Both the position numbers and the translations under genes were made by a program. A stretch of 41,439 nucleotides of DNA, from positions 1 through 41,439 of the forward strand of contig JAOZFI010000023.1 in NCBI GenBank assembly GCA_027491395.1, read 5' to 3'. Positions 23,592-32,400 of this stretch are shown in pieces (the stretch's first letter is position 1; every line of letters begins with the position of its first letter). The notes under the pieces were generated by a model, which did no database searches, was not told the origin of the DNA, and saw only the letters and a list, made by a program, of their open reading frames with translations. The stretch comes from Thermoproteota archaeon. Its GTDB lineage: Archaea > Korarchaeota > Korarchaeia > Korarchaeales > Korarchaeaceae.

Positions 23592-26156
23592 GTGATGAAG
23601 CTCCAGTATAATTTGGTTCCATTCCTCTTGATGTTGATAGTGCTCCTCCCCACTTCGATCCAGAGAAGGGCTCTCGCGTTGGACGATTGCAGTATAGAGA
23701 TAACTAGAACCTCCCCGAGCAGACTCCCCCAAGCGACCAAGCCGGGCGAGATCATCGTAAAATTCTGGTTTGATTTGACGACAAGCGATCCTCAGAACAC
23801 TCAACTGAGTGTGGAGGCCTCCGGAAGCAACATAGATGTTCTTTCTAAGACGATTTCCATGAGTACGAGGAGCGGAAGCGTCAGGATTTACGTGCACACG
23901 AAAGCCGGGGAGCGGGCTAGCCTTATCATAAAGGTGACCTGCAGGGTTAATGGAGTCACCGACACTGACAGCAAGGATATGGGGAACTCTTACATCGTAT
24001 ACATACCCCCCTCATGGTCTCCATCCATAACTCCTAGGGAGATCAGCAAGAGGGATGAGATCGCCCTAAAGGTTGACCGGCTGAACGATGTGGACGATGG
24101 TGTGGGCGAGTTATTCGTCACAGCCAAGCTGGGATCGTCTACCTACAGGCTCAGGAGGGTATCTAGGGGACTCTACAGGTCGGAAGTGGGTGTTAACTTT
24201 GTGGACTCGCCCTCCGGTACTAGGGAGATCACCTTCACCGTCACCAAATCCTATAGTGGGGTCACTGCCGTGTCTAGGAAGGACTCCACAGTGAGAGTGC
24301 TAGGTGAGCCACCCTCCGTAAACTTCACCCCACCAACACAAGTCTACAGGGGAGATGTGCTCAGGGTGGTTGTTTCCGAGAATGATGGAGACTCTCTGAC
24401 GGGCGCTCTAACCGCATTCGGGAGAGAGTATACGCTGGAAAGGGGAGAGAACCTGATAGAGGTTCCCAGGGACATCGAAGCCGGTCAGCATCAGATGGAG
24501 GCTACCGTGGAGGACGTGGACGGGAGCAGCTCCGGTAGTTGGACCTTAGAGATCTTGAATGTGCCTCCTCAGGTTGAGATATCGCTGGATAGGGATATGG
24601 CGATTCCCGGGGATACTGTAAACGTTCAAGTCTCGGTGGAGGATGATTCTCCAGGCACGAATGTTCGATTGATAGTGACGGGAGAGGGGCTCAGGAACGA
24701 GTTCGAGATGGGTGAGAATGGAGGTTCCCTAGAGTTTAGGATCCCTGAAGGATTCTCTGGAGAGCTCACATTCACCGCCAACGCGGTCGATAGGGACGGT
24801 GAATCTTCAACCTCAACTGAAAGTATCACTGTGGGAGTACCTCCCTCGATATCGGGGGAAATTCCCAGTACGGTTCACAGGGGTGAGGAGTATACCGTGG
24901 ATGTTCAGGGGGATGATGTCGGTGGTTATCTGGATTTCATGGGGGAGAGGATCTCGATAAACGGAGCAGGGGTTTACAGGTTAGTTATTCCAAGAGATGT
25001 GAGGGCTGGCGATTATGTGGTATCTGCATACGTGACTAGTCCATTTGGGGGGGTCTCCGAGAGATGGAATGTGTTGCTGGAGAACAGGCCCCCCACAGTG
25101 GATATCGACGTAAATCCAAGCGAGGCGTCTCCCGGGGAGACTGTAGTCGTTAGCGCGAGCTACTCGGATGATGCTCCGGGACTCAGAACGACCCTTTACA
25201 TCGATGGGAGAGCCATTCAATTGCCTGGGTCAAGTTCGGCTGAGGATGTTGAGTTCACAGTACCTGAGGGGAAGGATTCTATCGAGATCTCCATCGAGGC
25301 AGTAGATATGGATGGGGCGGTGGCTAGGGACTCTGCGGTTTTGGTGGTCAGTAATGTGGGTCAAGATGGAGGCAGTGGGTCTGATGAGGACGGTAACGGA
25401 ACAGGTGATGGGTCAAGCGACTCCATGAATACTACTACGGGGAGCAGCGATACGGGGGGATCCGGACATGATGGAGAGGGAGTTAACGATATCCAAGAGG
25501 TAGATGATGTCAGGGACCAGTCTGGAGATTTCATCAGTAATGTCGAATCTAGGACCGAGAAATCTCAGGAATCAACCGAAGAACTGCCTGAAGCATCTCA
25601 ACTTCACTCTAACGTGGGAAACTCGGGATCCGAAAATGGTACGTCAAATATCACGGGCCATAAGGGGACCTTCTCCGTTACTGTAGTGCCGAGCAATCCG
25701 GAGGTGGGAGATGACGTGAGCGTTACCGCGACACCTCACGGAGTTAGGGGGAGTGTATGGATTGTGGATCCCAGTGGCACCACTGTGAAGGAGGTTCCAG
25801 TCAGAAATAGAACGACCTTTCACTTCACCGTTCGTAAGGAAGGCATCTGGCATGTGAGATGGGCTTACTTGGCTGGAGGTGAGACCCTATTCGGCCATAT
25901 GGAGTTAAATGTCACGGCTCCTAGGGAAGGCAACATACTTCATCGAACAAACATGTATCGCGAACTTCCGTCCAGCGAAAATGTATCTAGATTAACCGAT
26001 CATGTTAGAAACAATAGGGGAGAGATAAACCCATTCAGACCTTCATGCCGTGTTCTGAGGAGAGATCGCTCGAGATCTTGGGATATAGAGATTGTGATCG
26101 CGATAATGGCAGTCTCCCTAGCTGGGATGCTGGTAATCAGGAGGAGGATATCTTGA
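23592..26156 (+). CDS. Large surface protein with Ig-like repeats and C-terminal anchor
   Basis: An 854-residue secreted protein. A signal peptide (about 1-29, hydrophobic core LVPFLLMLIVLLP) is followed by about five Ig/cadherin-like beta domains (about 30-590). These show a repeated pattern of PPSV or PPQVEI opening, GDTVNVQVSVEDDSPG-type strand and AVDRDGESSTSTE-type strand. A Gly/Ser/Asp/Asn linker follows (about 592-690), then one more beta domain (about 690-780), and a single membrane helix IVIAIMAVSLAGMLVI before a short RRRIS tail. It is likely an extended cell-surface or adhesive protein. The start is GTG 23592 or ATG 23595. Its stop overlaps the next gene by 4 bp, tying it to the secretion ATPase operon. 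Confidence 0.82.
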   Translation: MMKLQYNLVPFLLMLIVLLPTSIQRRALALDDCSIEITRTSPSRLPQATKPGEIIVKFWFDLTTSDPQNTQLSVEASGSNIDVLSKTISMSTRSGSVRIYVHTKAGERASLIIKVTCRVNGVTDTDSKDMGNSYIVYIPPSWSPSITPREISKRDEIALKVDRLNDVDDGVGELFVTAKLGSSTYRLRRVSRGLYRSEVGVNFVDSPSGTREITFTVTKSYSGVTAVSRKDSTVRVLGEPPSVNFTPPTQVYRGDVLRVVVSENDGDSLTGALTAFGREYTLERGENLIEVPRDIEAGQHQMEATVEDVDGSSSGSWTLEILNVPPQVEISLDRDMAIPGDTVNVQVSVEDDSPGTNVRLIVTGEGLRNEFEMGENGGSLEFRIPEGFSGELTFTANAVDRDGESSTSTESITVGVPPSISGEIPSTVHRGEEYTVDVQGDDVGGYLDFMGERISINGAGVYRLVIPRDVRAGDYVVSAYVTSPFGGVSERWNVLLENRPPTVDIDVNPSEASPGETVVVSASYSDDAPGLRTTLYIDGRAIQLPGSSSAEDVEFTVPEGKDSIEISIEAVDMDGAVARDSAVLVVSNVGQDGGSGSDEDGNGTGDGSSDSMNTTTGSSDTGGSGHDGEGVNDIQEVDDVRDQSGDFISNVESRTEKSQESTEELPEASQLHSNVGNSGSENGTSNITGHKGTFSVTVVPSNPEVGDDVSVTATPHGVRGSVWIVDPSGTTVKEVPVRNRTTFHFTVRKEGIWHVRWAYLAGGETLFGHMELNVTAPREGNILHRTNMYRELPSSENVSRLTDHVRNNRGEINPFRPSCRVLRRDRSRSWDIEIVIAIMAVSLAGMLVIRRRIS

Positions 26157-26839
26157 GATTCGCCGCAGTCCTTCCCCTCTTCTTATTGATTTCGGGGGCA
26201 GTTCTCCTAGTTTACAGTCTGATCCCCAGGGAGAACCTAGCGGGTGACTTGGTATTAGAGAATGGGACGTACGAGATGGTCAGGTGTCAGGGCACGATGA
26301 TCCTCCAAGTCAACGGGAGCTTATGCGTGGATGTCAGAGATATGGAGCTTAGAGAGATTGCAAGAGGGAGTTCCGTTAACGAGCTGGTTTCGTTTCCACT
26401 GCTGAAAGTGAGAGGGAGTAGGCTTGAGCTGACAGTGAGTAATTATGACGCTGTGTGGAGGAGGAGTTACGACTTCTCTGACGGTGGATCCCTAATACCG
26501 ATGGAAAGAGGTGAATGGAACCTTTCAGCCTCCTCTGATGGTCAAATTACGCTGTACGGGATAGAAAGATACAATCCAGCTAGAGGAGACCTAGTCAGGA
26601 GCGATGATTCGGTAAAGGTCGCGTGTGGCAGCATCATCAATGAAACATACCTAATCCTCTATAACCCCTCTCAGGAGTCCATAAGGGTCCGTGTGCTCAC
26701 AGGTCACGACATCGACGTTTATTCCCTCTCCATATCGATCGGACTCGTTCTAGCGGCTCTCCTAGTGAGGAGGTATTCTCATGCTATTGGGAGTGGGGGA
26801 GGAGCGCTCACTGGAGCTGGCCTCTATCCTAATAGCTAG
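26153..26839 (+). CDS. Small bitopic membrane protein of the secretion locus
   Basis: A 228-residue protein with a membrane helix at each end: FAAVLPLFLLISGAVLLVYS (about 3-22) and VYSLSISIGLVLAALLV (about 190-206). About 165 residues of beta-rich, partly N-glycosylatable sequence lie between them and are probably outside the cell. I do not recognise a family. The start is TTG 26153, overlapping the previous stop (TTGA); the frame is open further upstream to 26045, but that part overlaps the preceding gene. The next gene, the secretion ATPase, begins 59 bp before its end. It may be a pseudopilin-like or assembly component. Confidence 0.72.
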   Translation: MRFAAVLPLFLLISGAVLLVYSLIPRENLAGDLVLENGTYEMVRCQGTMILQVNGSLCVDVRDMELREIARGSSVNELVSFPLLKVRGSRLELTVSNYDAVWRRSYDFSDGGSLIPMERGEWNLSASSDGQITLYGIERYNPARGDLVRSDDSVKVACGSIINETYLILYNPSQESIRVRVLTGHDIDVYSLSISIGLVLAALLVRRYSHAIGSGGGALTGAGLYPNS

Positions 26840-28154
26840 GTGCGGCAAGCACGCTCTAAAAGCATCTCTCGGCATGAAACTGAGTTTCTCCCAAAAGATG
26901 CTCAGGAGGAAATGCAGACCCATTGAAGTCTTAGGACAGCCCATATCTTGGGATATATCCTTCCTTGGAGGATCGCTCGAGATTAGGGGCAGGAAGGCCG
27001 TGGCTCATCCGCTAACATCACGTACCGGTAGACAGGTGGCTTCCATAATTCTCTCTATGATGGTGAGGGGAATATACTCCCATGACTACAGATCCCAAGG
27101 AGATCTGATATGGAAGTCCCTCCAGCTCAGAGTGGACAGGGCTAATGAGATCTTAAAGGAGTTGAATTTGGAGGACGAGGAATTAGCATTGGAGTCTTCC
27201 GTTAGATCCACGAAGCTTTGGCCATTTCTGGCCATAGCCATGACGCCTGATGTCACTGAGGCATACGCTCACTTCAATGGTCCTCTGTACTTGGACCACG
27301 TAGAACTGGGAAGGATAGTAGTGGGGAACTACTTGATGGACCAAGAGGAGGTTAGCAGAATGATGACATTTGTAGAGGCTGATGTGAACGCCGGTGTGGA
27401 TTTCAGCTCTCCTCTCAACGAAGTCGATCTCACATTGGGCGAGTATCACTTCAGGATGGCCTTGGACTTCCCTCCAGCATCGATGGGGGCTGTGGATGTG
27501 AGGAATCTGAGCGCCATGTCGCGGCTGAGCTTACCCCGTCTCATTTCTCTGGGATCCCTGACCGGGTACGAGGCGGCCCTCATGCTGGACTCGCTTGACA
27601 ATGGCGATCCGGTATTGATCTTCGGCAGGACGGGGGTCGGTAAGACTACACTATCTAACGCCTTGCTTGCGAGCCTTCCTAGGCACTGGAGGATAGTGAG
27701 CGTCGAAGAGGTGAGGGAGATAGAGGACCTTACGAGGTATGGGATGCATCACACTCCATATGAGATAACATCAAGTAAGCTGGATTTCATCAAGTTCCTC
27801 CTCCACAGGAATCCGGATCTGGTGTTTCTGGGAGAAATTTTGGGAAGAGAGCATGCTGAGGCCCTAGATCTCACCTCTTTCAGTGGATTGAAGGTGATGG
27901 CGACCACCCACGCTAAGGATTATCGGGGTCTCATCCAGAAATGGTCCTCTTGGGGAGTGAGCCTTCCTGAAGGGACCTTGGCGGTGAAGATGGAAGAGAA
28001 GAGGGTCGTTGAGATGAGACGATGGGTAGATGGGGGGTGGGATGATCCCGGGGGTCCATCGACTGATTGGTTAATGCATGTGAAGAGGTTGGAGGGCGCC
28101 GAGACCAATGAAGAGGTCTATAGGAGGATTAAGGGATTACTTGAGGAGAGCTGA
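26781..28154 (+). CDS. Type II/IV secretion system ATPase (TadA/GspE-like)
   Basis: The motor that powers pilus or archaellum-type assembly, in the GspE/PilT/FlaI group. The 457-residue protein has a divergent N-terminal domain (1-245) and a RecA-like core: Walker A FGRTGVGKTTLSN (about 281-292), aspartate-box equivalent IVSVEEVREIEDL, Walker B LVFLGEILGREHAEAL (348-361) and His box TTHAKD (375-380). ATG 26781 follows GAGGAGG (about 26767-26773) inside the upstream gene. It overlaps the downstream platform-protein ORF. Such an ATPase with a TadC-like partner is the core of archaeal type IV pilus systems. Confidence 0.88.
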   Translation: MLLGVGEERSLELASILIARCGKHALKASLGMKLSFSQKMLRRKCRPIEVLGQPISWDISFLGGSLEIRGRKAVAHPLTSRTGRQVASIILSMMVRGIYSHDYRSQGDLIWKSLQLRVDRANEILKELNLEDEELALESSVRSTKLWPFLAIAMTPDVTEAYAHFNGPLYLDHVELGRIVVGNYLMDQEEVSRMMTFVEADVNAGVDFSSPLNEVDLTLGEYHFRMALDFPPASMGAVDVRNLSAMSRLSLPRLISLGSLTGYEAALMLDSLDNGDPVLIFGRTGVGKTTLSNALLASLPRHWRIVSVEEVREIEDLTRYGMHHTPYEITSSKLDFIKFLLHRNPDLVFLGEILGREHAEALDLTSFSGLKVMATTHAKDYRGLIQKWSSWGVSLPEGTLAVKMEEKRVVEMRRWVDGGWDDPGGPSTDWLMHVKRLEGAETNEEVYRRIKGLLEES

Positions 28155-29049
28155 CTTGGTGCAGAGGCTGGTCTTGGGTTGGAGCGCCTCTCCTGCCCTA
28201 GGACTTAGGGCTATCTCGGCGTATGAGGAGGTGGCTGTAGAGGGTGAGAGGGCTGGCAGTGCGCTAGCTAAGAAGATGGACGAGGCTGAATCTTTACTGT
28301 CTGGGATTGAGGAGGGTGGGGATAAAGATGAATCGCTCAAATCCTCACTCACTCTCATTTCCCAGCTCTTGGAAGCAGATGCTCAAGCGCGAGAGAGATG
28401 GATGTACCTCTCTTTGACCTTGGGGATGGCACTCTCGGTGGGGATAGCGGTAGCCCTCTCGCTGGGAGGAATTAGGATAGAGCCCTTCCATCTCATCCCC
28501 TTAGCCTTGGTGTACCCATTAATCCCAAGGCTTTCCCTCGAAAGGCTATCTGATGACCCGGCAGCGGCGGACTACATAGCATCGACCCTAGAGAAGGGCG
28601 GTGGCAGGATTTACGCCCTGAGGCACCTAGGTCTTTATGAACCTCTTGTAATGGATGTCGATATCAATGATGTGGAGCTACCTCCTTGGGCGAATGTACT
28701 GCGGGAGATGTCCGATAGGAGGATCCTAGCTAAGGTAATGAGAAGGACCTCTACCATGTTGAGGGAGTTCAAGCGCATAACATCGGCTTGGAGATCTCGC
28801 ATAAGGTCTATGAAGACGATATCTCTAGTGATCTCCTCCGCCATCGGTCTGTCTAACGTGGTCCTGATGAGGGTCGTCACTTCCCCCCTGCTGTACCCGA
28901 TGCAGATCCCCGAGGATCTACCCCTGACCCTCCTATTAGCTGGGCTGATCTCCACGCTAATCTCCGCTAAGCCCTTGGACGCCTCCATTGAGTCGGGTGT
29001 TGCTTACCTTTCCGCCTTCTCACTCGCATACGCACTGATTCCCCCGTAA
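28108..29049 (+). CDS. TadC/GspF-like platform membrane protein
   Basis: A 313-residue membrane protein with at least four hydrophobic segments (about 105-123, 127-140, 238-258 and 270-310) and two Arg/Glu-rich helical cytoplasmic parts, the arrangement of the TadB/TadC and GspF/PilC platform. It follows the secretion ATPase, its usual partner, so the role is inferred as much from context as from sequence. The start is uncertain: ATG 28108 lies 47 bp inside the ATPase gene, while TTG 28156 or GTG 28159, just after the ATPase stop, have GAGGAG (28143-28148) at suitable spacing. Confidence 0.7.
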   Translation: MKRSIGGLRDYLRRADLVQRLVLGWSASPALGLRAISAYEEVAVEGERAGSALAKKMDEAESLLSGIEEGGDKDESLKSSLTLISQLLEADAQARERWMYLSLTLGMALSVGIAVALSLGGIRIEPFHLIPLALVYPLIPRLSLERLSDDPAAADYIASTLEKGGGRIYALRHLGLYEPLVMDVDINDVELPPWANVLREMSDRRILAKVMRRTSTMLREFKRITSAWRSRIRSMKTISLVISSAIGLSNVVLMRVVTSPLLYPMQIPEDLPLTLLLAGLISTLISAKPLDASIESGVAYLSAFSLAYALIPP

Positions 29050-29050
29050 A

Positions 29051-29059
29051 GGTTAAATT
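29051..29059 (+). promoter_or_regulatory. TATA-like box of the SMC operon
   Basis: GGTTAAATT is centred about 28 bp upstream of ATG 29083, suggesting a leaderless start and a promoter separate from the secretion locus. Confidence 0.5.
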
Positions 29060-29082
29060 CCTGACCTCTAAGACGCTGATGA

Positions 29083-31389
29083 ATGAAAGCAGCTGTCGAC
29101 GGCATCCACATGGTTAACTTCAAGTCGTTTCGAAGGGCTACGATACCTTTACCCACCGGTCTAGTGGCCATCACGGGTCCCAATGGCTCGGGTAAAAGCA
29201 ACATATTGGACGCCATAGCTTTCGTTATGGGATGGAGGGCTAGGAGGCTTAGGGCTTCCAAGATAGAGAACCTAGTCAGGAAGGGGTCTAACGCGGCGCA
29301 GGTTGGCCTATTCATAAGGAATTCCTCCGAGAAGATAAGCTTGAGCAGGGAAATCAGACCCAATGGAGAGAGCGTCTACAGGGTGAACGGGAGGAGGAGA
29401 AGCGCCACGGAGGTCATGGATCTGCTCGCGGACATGGGTTTCGTCGTCGACAGGTACACATTCGTGACTCAGGGGGACATCACTTCCATAGTGGAGATGT
29501 CTCCCAAGGAGAGGGCCAAGCTCCTAGAGGAGATAAGCGGAGTGGCTGAGTACGATGAGAAGAGGGGAAAGGCCTTAGAAGAGCTGAGAGAGGTCGATCA
29601 GTCCCTGAGAGAGATGGAGTTGCTGTTAAAGGAGAGGGAAAGGGAGTTGAGAAGAGCTGAGAAAGAGGTAAAGGTTCTTCAGGAGAGGAAAGAGTTGGAG
29701 GAGAGGTTAAGGAGGGTGAAGAAGTACCTGCTGATAGTCCAACTAGAGGAGGTCCAAGAGAAACTGGAATCCCTAGACAAGGCGTACATGGAGGAAGATT
29801 TCTCCGATATAGATTCCCTGAGGACCCAGCTCGAGGAGAGGGAGAGGGAACTTAGAAGAATTGAGGAGCTAGTGAAAGACTCCCCGGTCAGGAGGAGGAA
29901 GCATATTGAGGCGGAATTGAGGGCCCTGTCTCACCAAATAGAGACATTGGAGAGGGCTTTAGAGGCCCAAAGGGAAGCCTTAAACGCCCTAGCAAGGGTG
30001 AGAGATGTACCGGAGGTCGTCAGAGACGATCCCTCCTTTCTCGGCGTTGTATCCCAGCTGGTGACCCCCATGGAGGGCTATGAAATCCCCTATCTAGCTG
30101 TTGGGGGAGGTAGGTTGGGAGACATCGTCGTCAAAGATCTAGAGGGGGCCAAGAGGATAGCTAAGGCCTTAAGGAACGTCAAAGGCCGATTCAGGATAAT
30201 TCCTTTGGATGTCATCAGGGTAAGAGACTCACCAGAGGTAGAGGGCACCTTGGGTCCCCTTTACCGCTACCTCCGATACGATGAGGAGTTTGAGACCGTC
30301 GCTAAATTGGTCTTCAACGCGATCCTCGTGGAGGACTTGGATATCATCACTAAGGATCTCATTGGCAGGGCTAGATTCGTGACACTGAAGGGGGAGATCG
30401 TGGAGAGAGAGGGGAGCCTCCTAGCTGGGAAGCCGGAGAGGGACATTGAGAGGGTTAACAAGCTGAGGGAAGAGGTGGAGAGGATCGAAGAGGAGTTAAA
30501 GAATCTCAAGAAGGATGCCGCCAGTAAGAGGGAGGAGTTGGAGGGTCTACCTAAAGAGGATCCCAATCTGGAGGTCTTAGAGGACCTCAGGAGGGAGGTG
30601 TCAATGCTCAGGAGGGCCTACCAAGAGGCTCTCAACAGGAGACAGATTTACCTCTCCAAGCTGGAAGAGATAAGCGAGGAGAAGGGTAGGCTCAAGGAGA
30701 AGATGAAGGTACTTGAATCCGAGTTGATGAAATTAGCTCAAGTGGAACCGCTCTCTGTCCCTGATCCGTTCTCCGAAGTGGCCTCCATACAAACTAGGCT
30801 GAGGCTCATGGGACCCGTGAATCCCAAGGCACAAGAAGATTACGAGATTCGGAGGAGGGCTTTCGATGAAATCAGGGCGAAGTATCATGAGTTCGCCGAG
30901 AGGAAGAGGGACATAGAAGAGCTCATCGAGAGACTTGACAGGGAAAGGAAAGGCATTATAGAAGAGACGCTTCGGAGGTTGTCGGAGGCTTTCGATGAGC
31001 AGATAAAGCTGCTCTTCGAGGGAGGTGGTGGGGAGCTCAGGCTCACGGAGAAGGGACTTGAGATGAGGGTAAGTCTTCCCAACAAGAAGCCGGTCACTAT
31101 AGATTCCCTTTCCGGAGGGGAGAAATCTCTCAGCGCTTTGGCATTCATTCTCGCAGCCCAAAAGCTCAGACCTTCCTCCCTCTACGTGTTCGATGAGGCT
31201 GATGCTATGCTGGATGGTGTGAACTGTAAGAGGTATGCTAGAGCTCTCAAGGACCTGTCTAAAAGGGCTCAAGTCATAGCGATCTCCCTGAAGAAAGAGA
31301 CACTGGAGGAGGCCGATCACCTGATAGGGGTGACCATGAGGAACGGTGAGTCGAAGATCGTGACTGTAACAAAGGAGGCTGCCTCATGA
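29083..31389 (+). CDS. smc: Short-armed SMC chromosome-condensation ATPase
   Basis: SMC proteins with ScpA and ScpB fold and segregate chromosomes. All catalytic parts are here: Walker A TGPNGSGKSNILDAI (31-45), Q-loop VTQGDI (Gln130), signature DSLSGGEKSLSALAF (675-688), Walker B YVFDEADAML (701-710) and a hinge (about 315-450, with YLAVGGGRLGDIVV). The coiled-coil arms are only about 150 (160-310) and 170 residues (452-620), roughly half the usual length, making the protein 768 residues compared with about 1,150-1,200. The frame is intact throughout, and coils pair on both sides of the hinge, so this is a genuine short form and not a truncation. Its stop overlaps the scpA ATG (ATGA). Confidence 0.92.
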   Translation: MKAAVDGIHMVNFKSFRRATIPLPTGLVAITGPNGSGKSNILDAIAFVMGWRARRLRASKIENLVRKGSNAAQVGLFIRNSSEKISLSREIRPNGESVYRVNGRRRSATEVMDLLADMGFVVDRYTFVTQGDITSIVEMSPKERAKLLEEISGVAEYDEKRGKALEELREVDQSLREMELLLKERERELRRAEKEVKVLQERKELEERLRRVKKYLLIVQLEEVQEKLESLDKAYMEEDFSDIDSLRTQLEERERELRRIEELVKDSPVRRRKHIEAELRALSHQIETLERALEAQREALNALARVRDVPEVVRDDPSFLGVVSQLVTPMEGYEIPYLAVGGGRLGDIVVKDLEGAKRIAKALRNVKGRFRIIPLDVIRVRDSPEVEGTLGPLYRYLRYDEEFETVAKLVFNAILVEDLDIITKDLIGRARFVTLKGEIVEREGSLLAGKPERDIERVNKLREEVERIEEELKNLKKDAASKREELEGLPKEDPNLEVLEDLRREVSMLRRAYQEALNRRQIYLSKLEEISEEKGRLKEKMKVLESELMKLAQVEPLSVPDPFSEVASIQTRLRLMGPVNPKAQEDYEIRRRAFDEIRAKYHEFAERKRDIEELIERLDRERKGIIEETLRRLSEAFDEQIKLLFEGGGGELRLTEKGLEMRVSLPNKKPVTIDSLSGGEKSLSALAFILAAQKLRPSSLYVFDEADAMLDGVNCKRYARALKDLSKRAQVIAISLKKETLEEADHLIGVTMRNGESKIVTVTKEAAS

Positions 31390-31910
31390 GGCCAGAAGAA
31401 GTATGGAAGGAGTTTTTAGAGACGAGAGACATAGCTAGAGCGGGTAGGAGGATCTTCCATCTCGCCAAGGAACTCAGGGAGGATGTGATAGGGTACCTCA
31501 GGCCACCCGAGGAGAGCGCCGAGAGGATTTACAAGCCGAGAAGGTTGGAGAGGGGAGTGATAGTGCCTAAAACTTGGAGGGCTCCTAAGAGGTATCCCAT
31601 CAAGGGGGAAATACTCGAGGCCTTCAGATGGGTCGAGAGGAAGATAAGAAGAATGGCCAGTTCCCTTAGCCTCTCCCTGATCACGAAGTGGGATTTAGTT
31701 AGTGAAATCAAAAAGTTGAAGGAGAGGATAATTTCCCTGAGGAGAGGGGGTAAAAAGGTGGTCCCCCTAGGGATGCTCGTTAACTCCTCAGAGGAGCTGG
31801 TCCCAACGCTCATATCGTTACTCTTCATGGAAAAGGACGGAGAAGTGGAGCTCGTTCAGGAGAGGCCCTTCGATGAGATCTACGTGGTGCTGTCAAATGA
31901 AAGGACCTGA
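31386..31910 (+). CDS. scpA: ScpA-like kleisin
   Basis: A 174-residue protein that should bridge the two SMC heads. The C-terminal winged helix ends with VPTLISLLFMEKDGEVELVQ and ERPFDEIYV, a close match to the ScpA motif for binding the SMC head. The N-terminal half is helical, but the usual long linker is shorter than in bacterial ScpA (about 230-250 residues). It sits directly between smc and scpB, overlapping smc by 4 bp and scpB by 14 bp. The short form fits the short SMC arms. Confidence 0.82.
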   Translation: MRPEEVWKEFLETRDIARAGRRIFHLAKELREDVIGYLRPPEESAERIYKPRRLERGVIVPKTWRAPKRYPIKGEILEAFRWVERKIRRMASSLSLSLITKWDLVSEIKKLKERIISLRRGGKKVVPLGMLVNSSEELVPTLISLLFMEKDGEVELVQERPFDEIYVVLSNERT

Positions 31911-32400
31911 ATCGTGGGAGAGGGCGAAGAAGCTACTGGAGGCGGCTCTATTCGCATCAGGGGATGTGATATCAGAGGGTGAGATAAAGAGGCTGACGGG
32001 CCTGTCCGGACCAGCTGTTGAGAAGGCTATCGCGGAGATCAATGAGGAACTGAAGGATCACCCATTCTGGGTGGAGAGAGTGGAGGGAGGTTGGATAATG
32101 ATCCTCAGGAGGGAATACGAGGAACATGTAGCTCACCTCTTCCCTCAGAGACTGCTCTCCAAATCTGAAATGAGGACCTTGGCTCTGATAGCTGCCAACG
32201 AACCGGTGAGCCTGAGCGAGGTGGTGCGCGTCAGGGGAAGAAATGCTAGGGATCACTTGAGGAGGCTCATCCAGCTGGGCCTGATAAAGGAGGCTAAGGA
32301 AGGCAGGAAGAGGACCTACCGCACCACTAAAAAGTTCTCCCTCCTCTTCAGGCTGGAGAGGTCGGATAAGGGTGGAAGTAAGCGGGCTGCTGGAGACTGA
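31897..32400 (+). CDS. scpB: ScpB, condensin winged-helix subunit
   Basis: A 167-residue protein with two winged-helix domains. The first (about 1-80) contains LLEAALFASGDVISEGEIKR and the second (about 90-160) SKSEMRTLALIAANEPVSLS with LGLIKEAKEGRKRTYRTTKK, both typical of ScpB/MukE-like proteins that dimerise on ScpA. ATG 31897 is preferred because GTGGTG lies seven bases upstream; the ORF is open to 31873 within scpA. It overlaps pyrD by 29 bp. Confidence 0.85.
   Translation: MKGPESWERAKKLLEAALFASGDVISEGEIKRLTGLSGPAVEKAIAEINEELKDHPFWVERVEGGWIMILRREYEEHVAHLFPQRLLSKSEMRTLALIAANEPVSLSEVVRVRGRNARDHLRRLIQLGLIKEAKEGRKRTYRTTKKFSLLFRLERSDKGGSKRAAGD

Noticed and set aside
29083-31389. The short SMC as a frameshift or truncation
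   Set aside because: The frame is continuous, both heads, hinge and both coils are present, and ScpA and ScpB follow in an overlapping operon.
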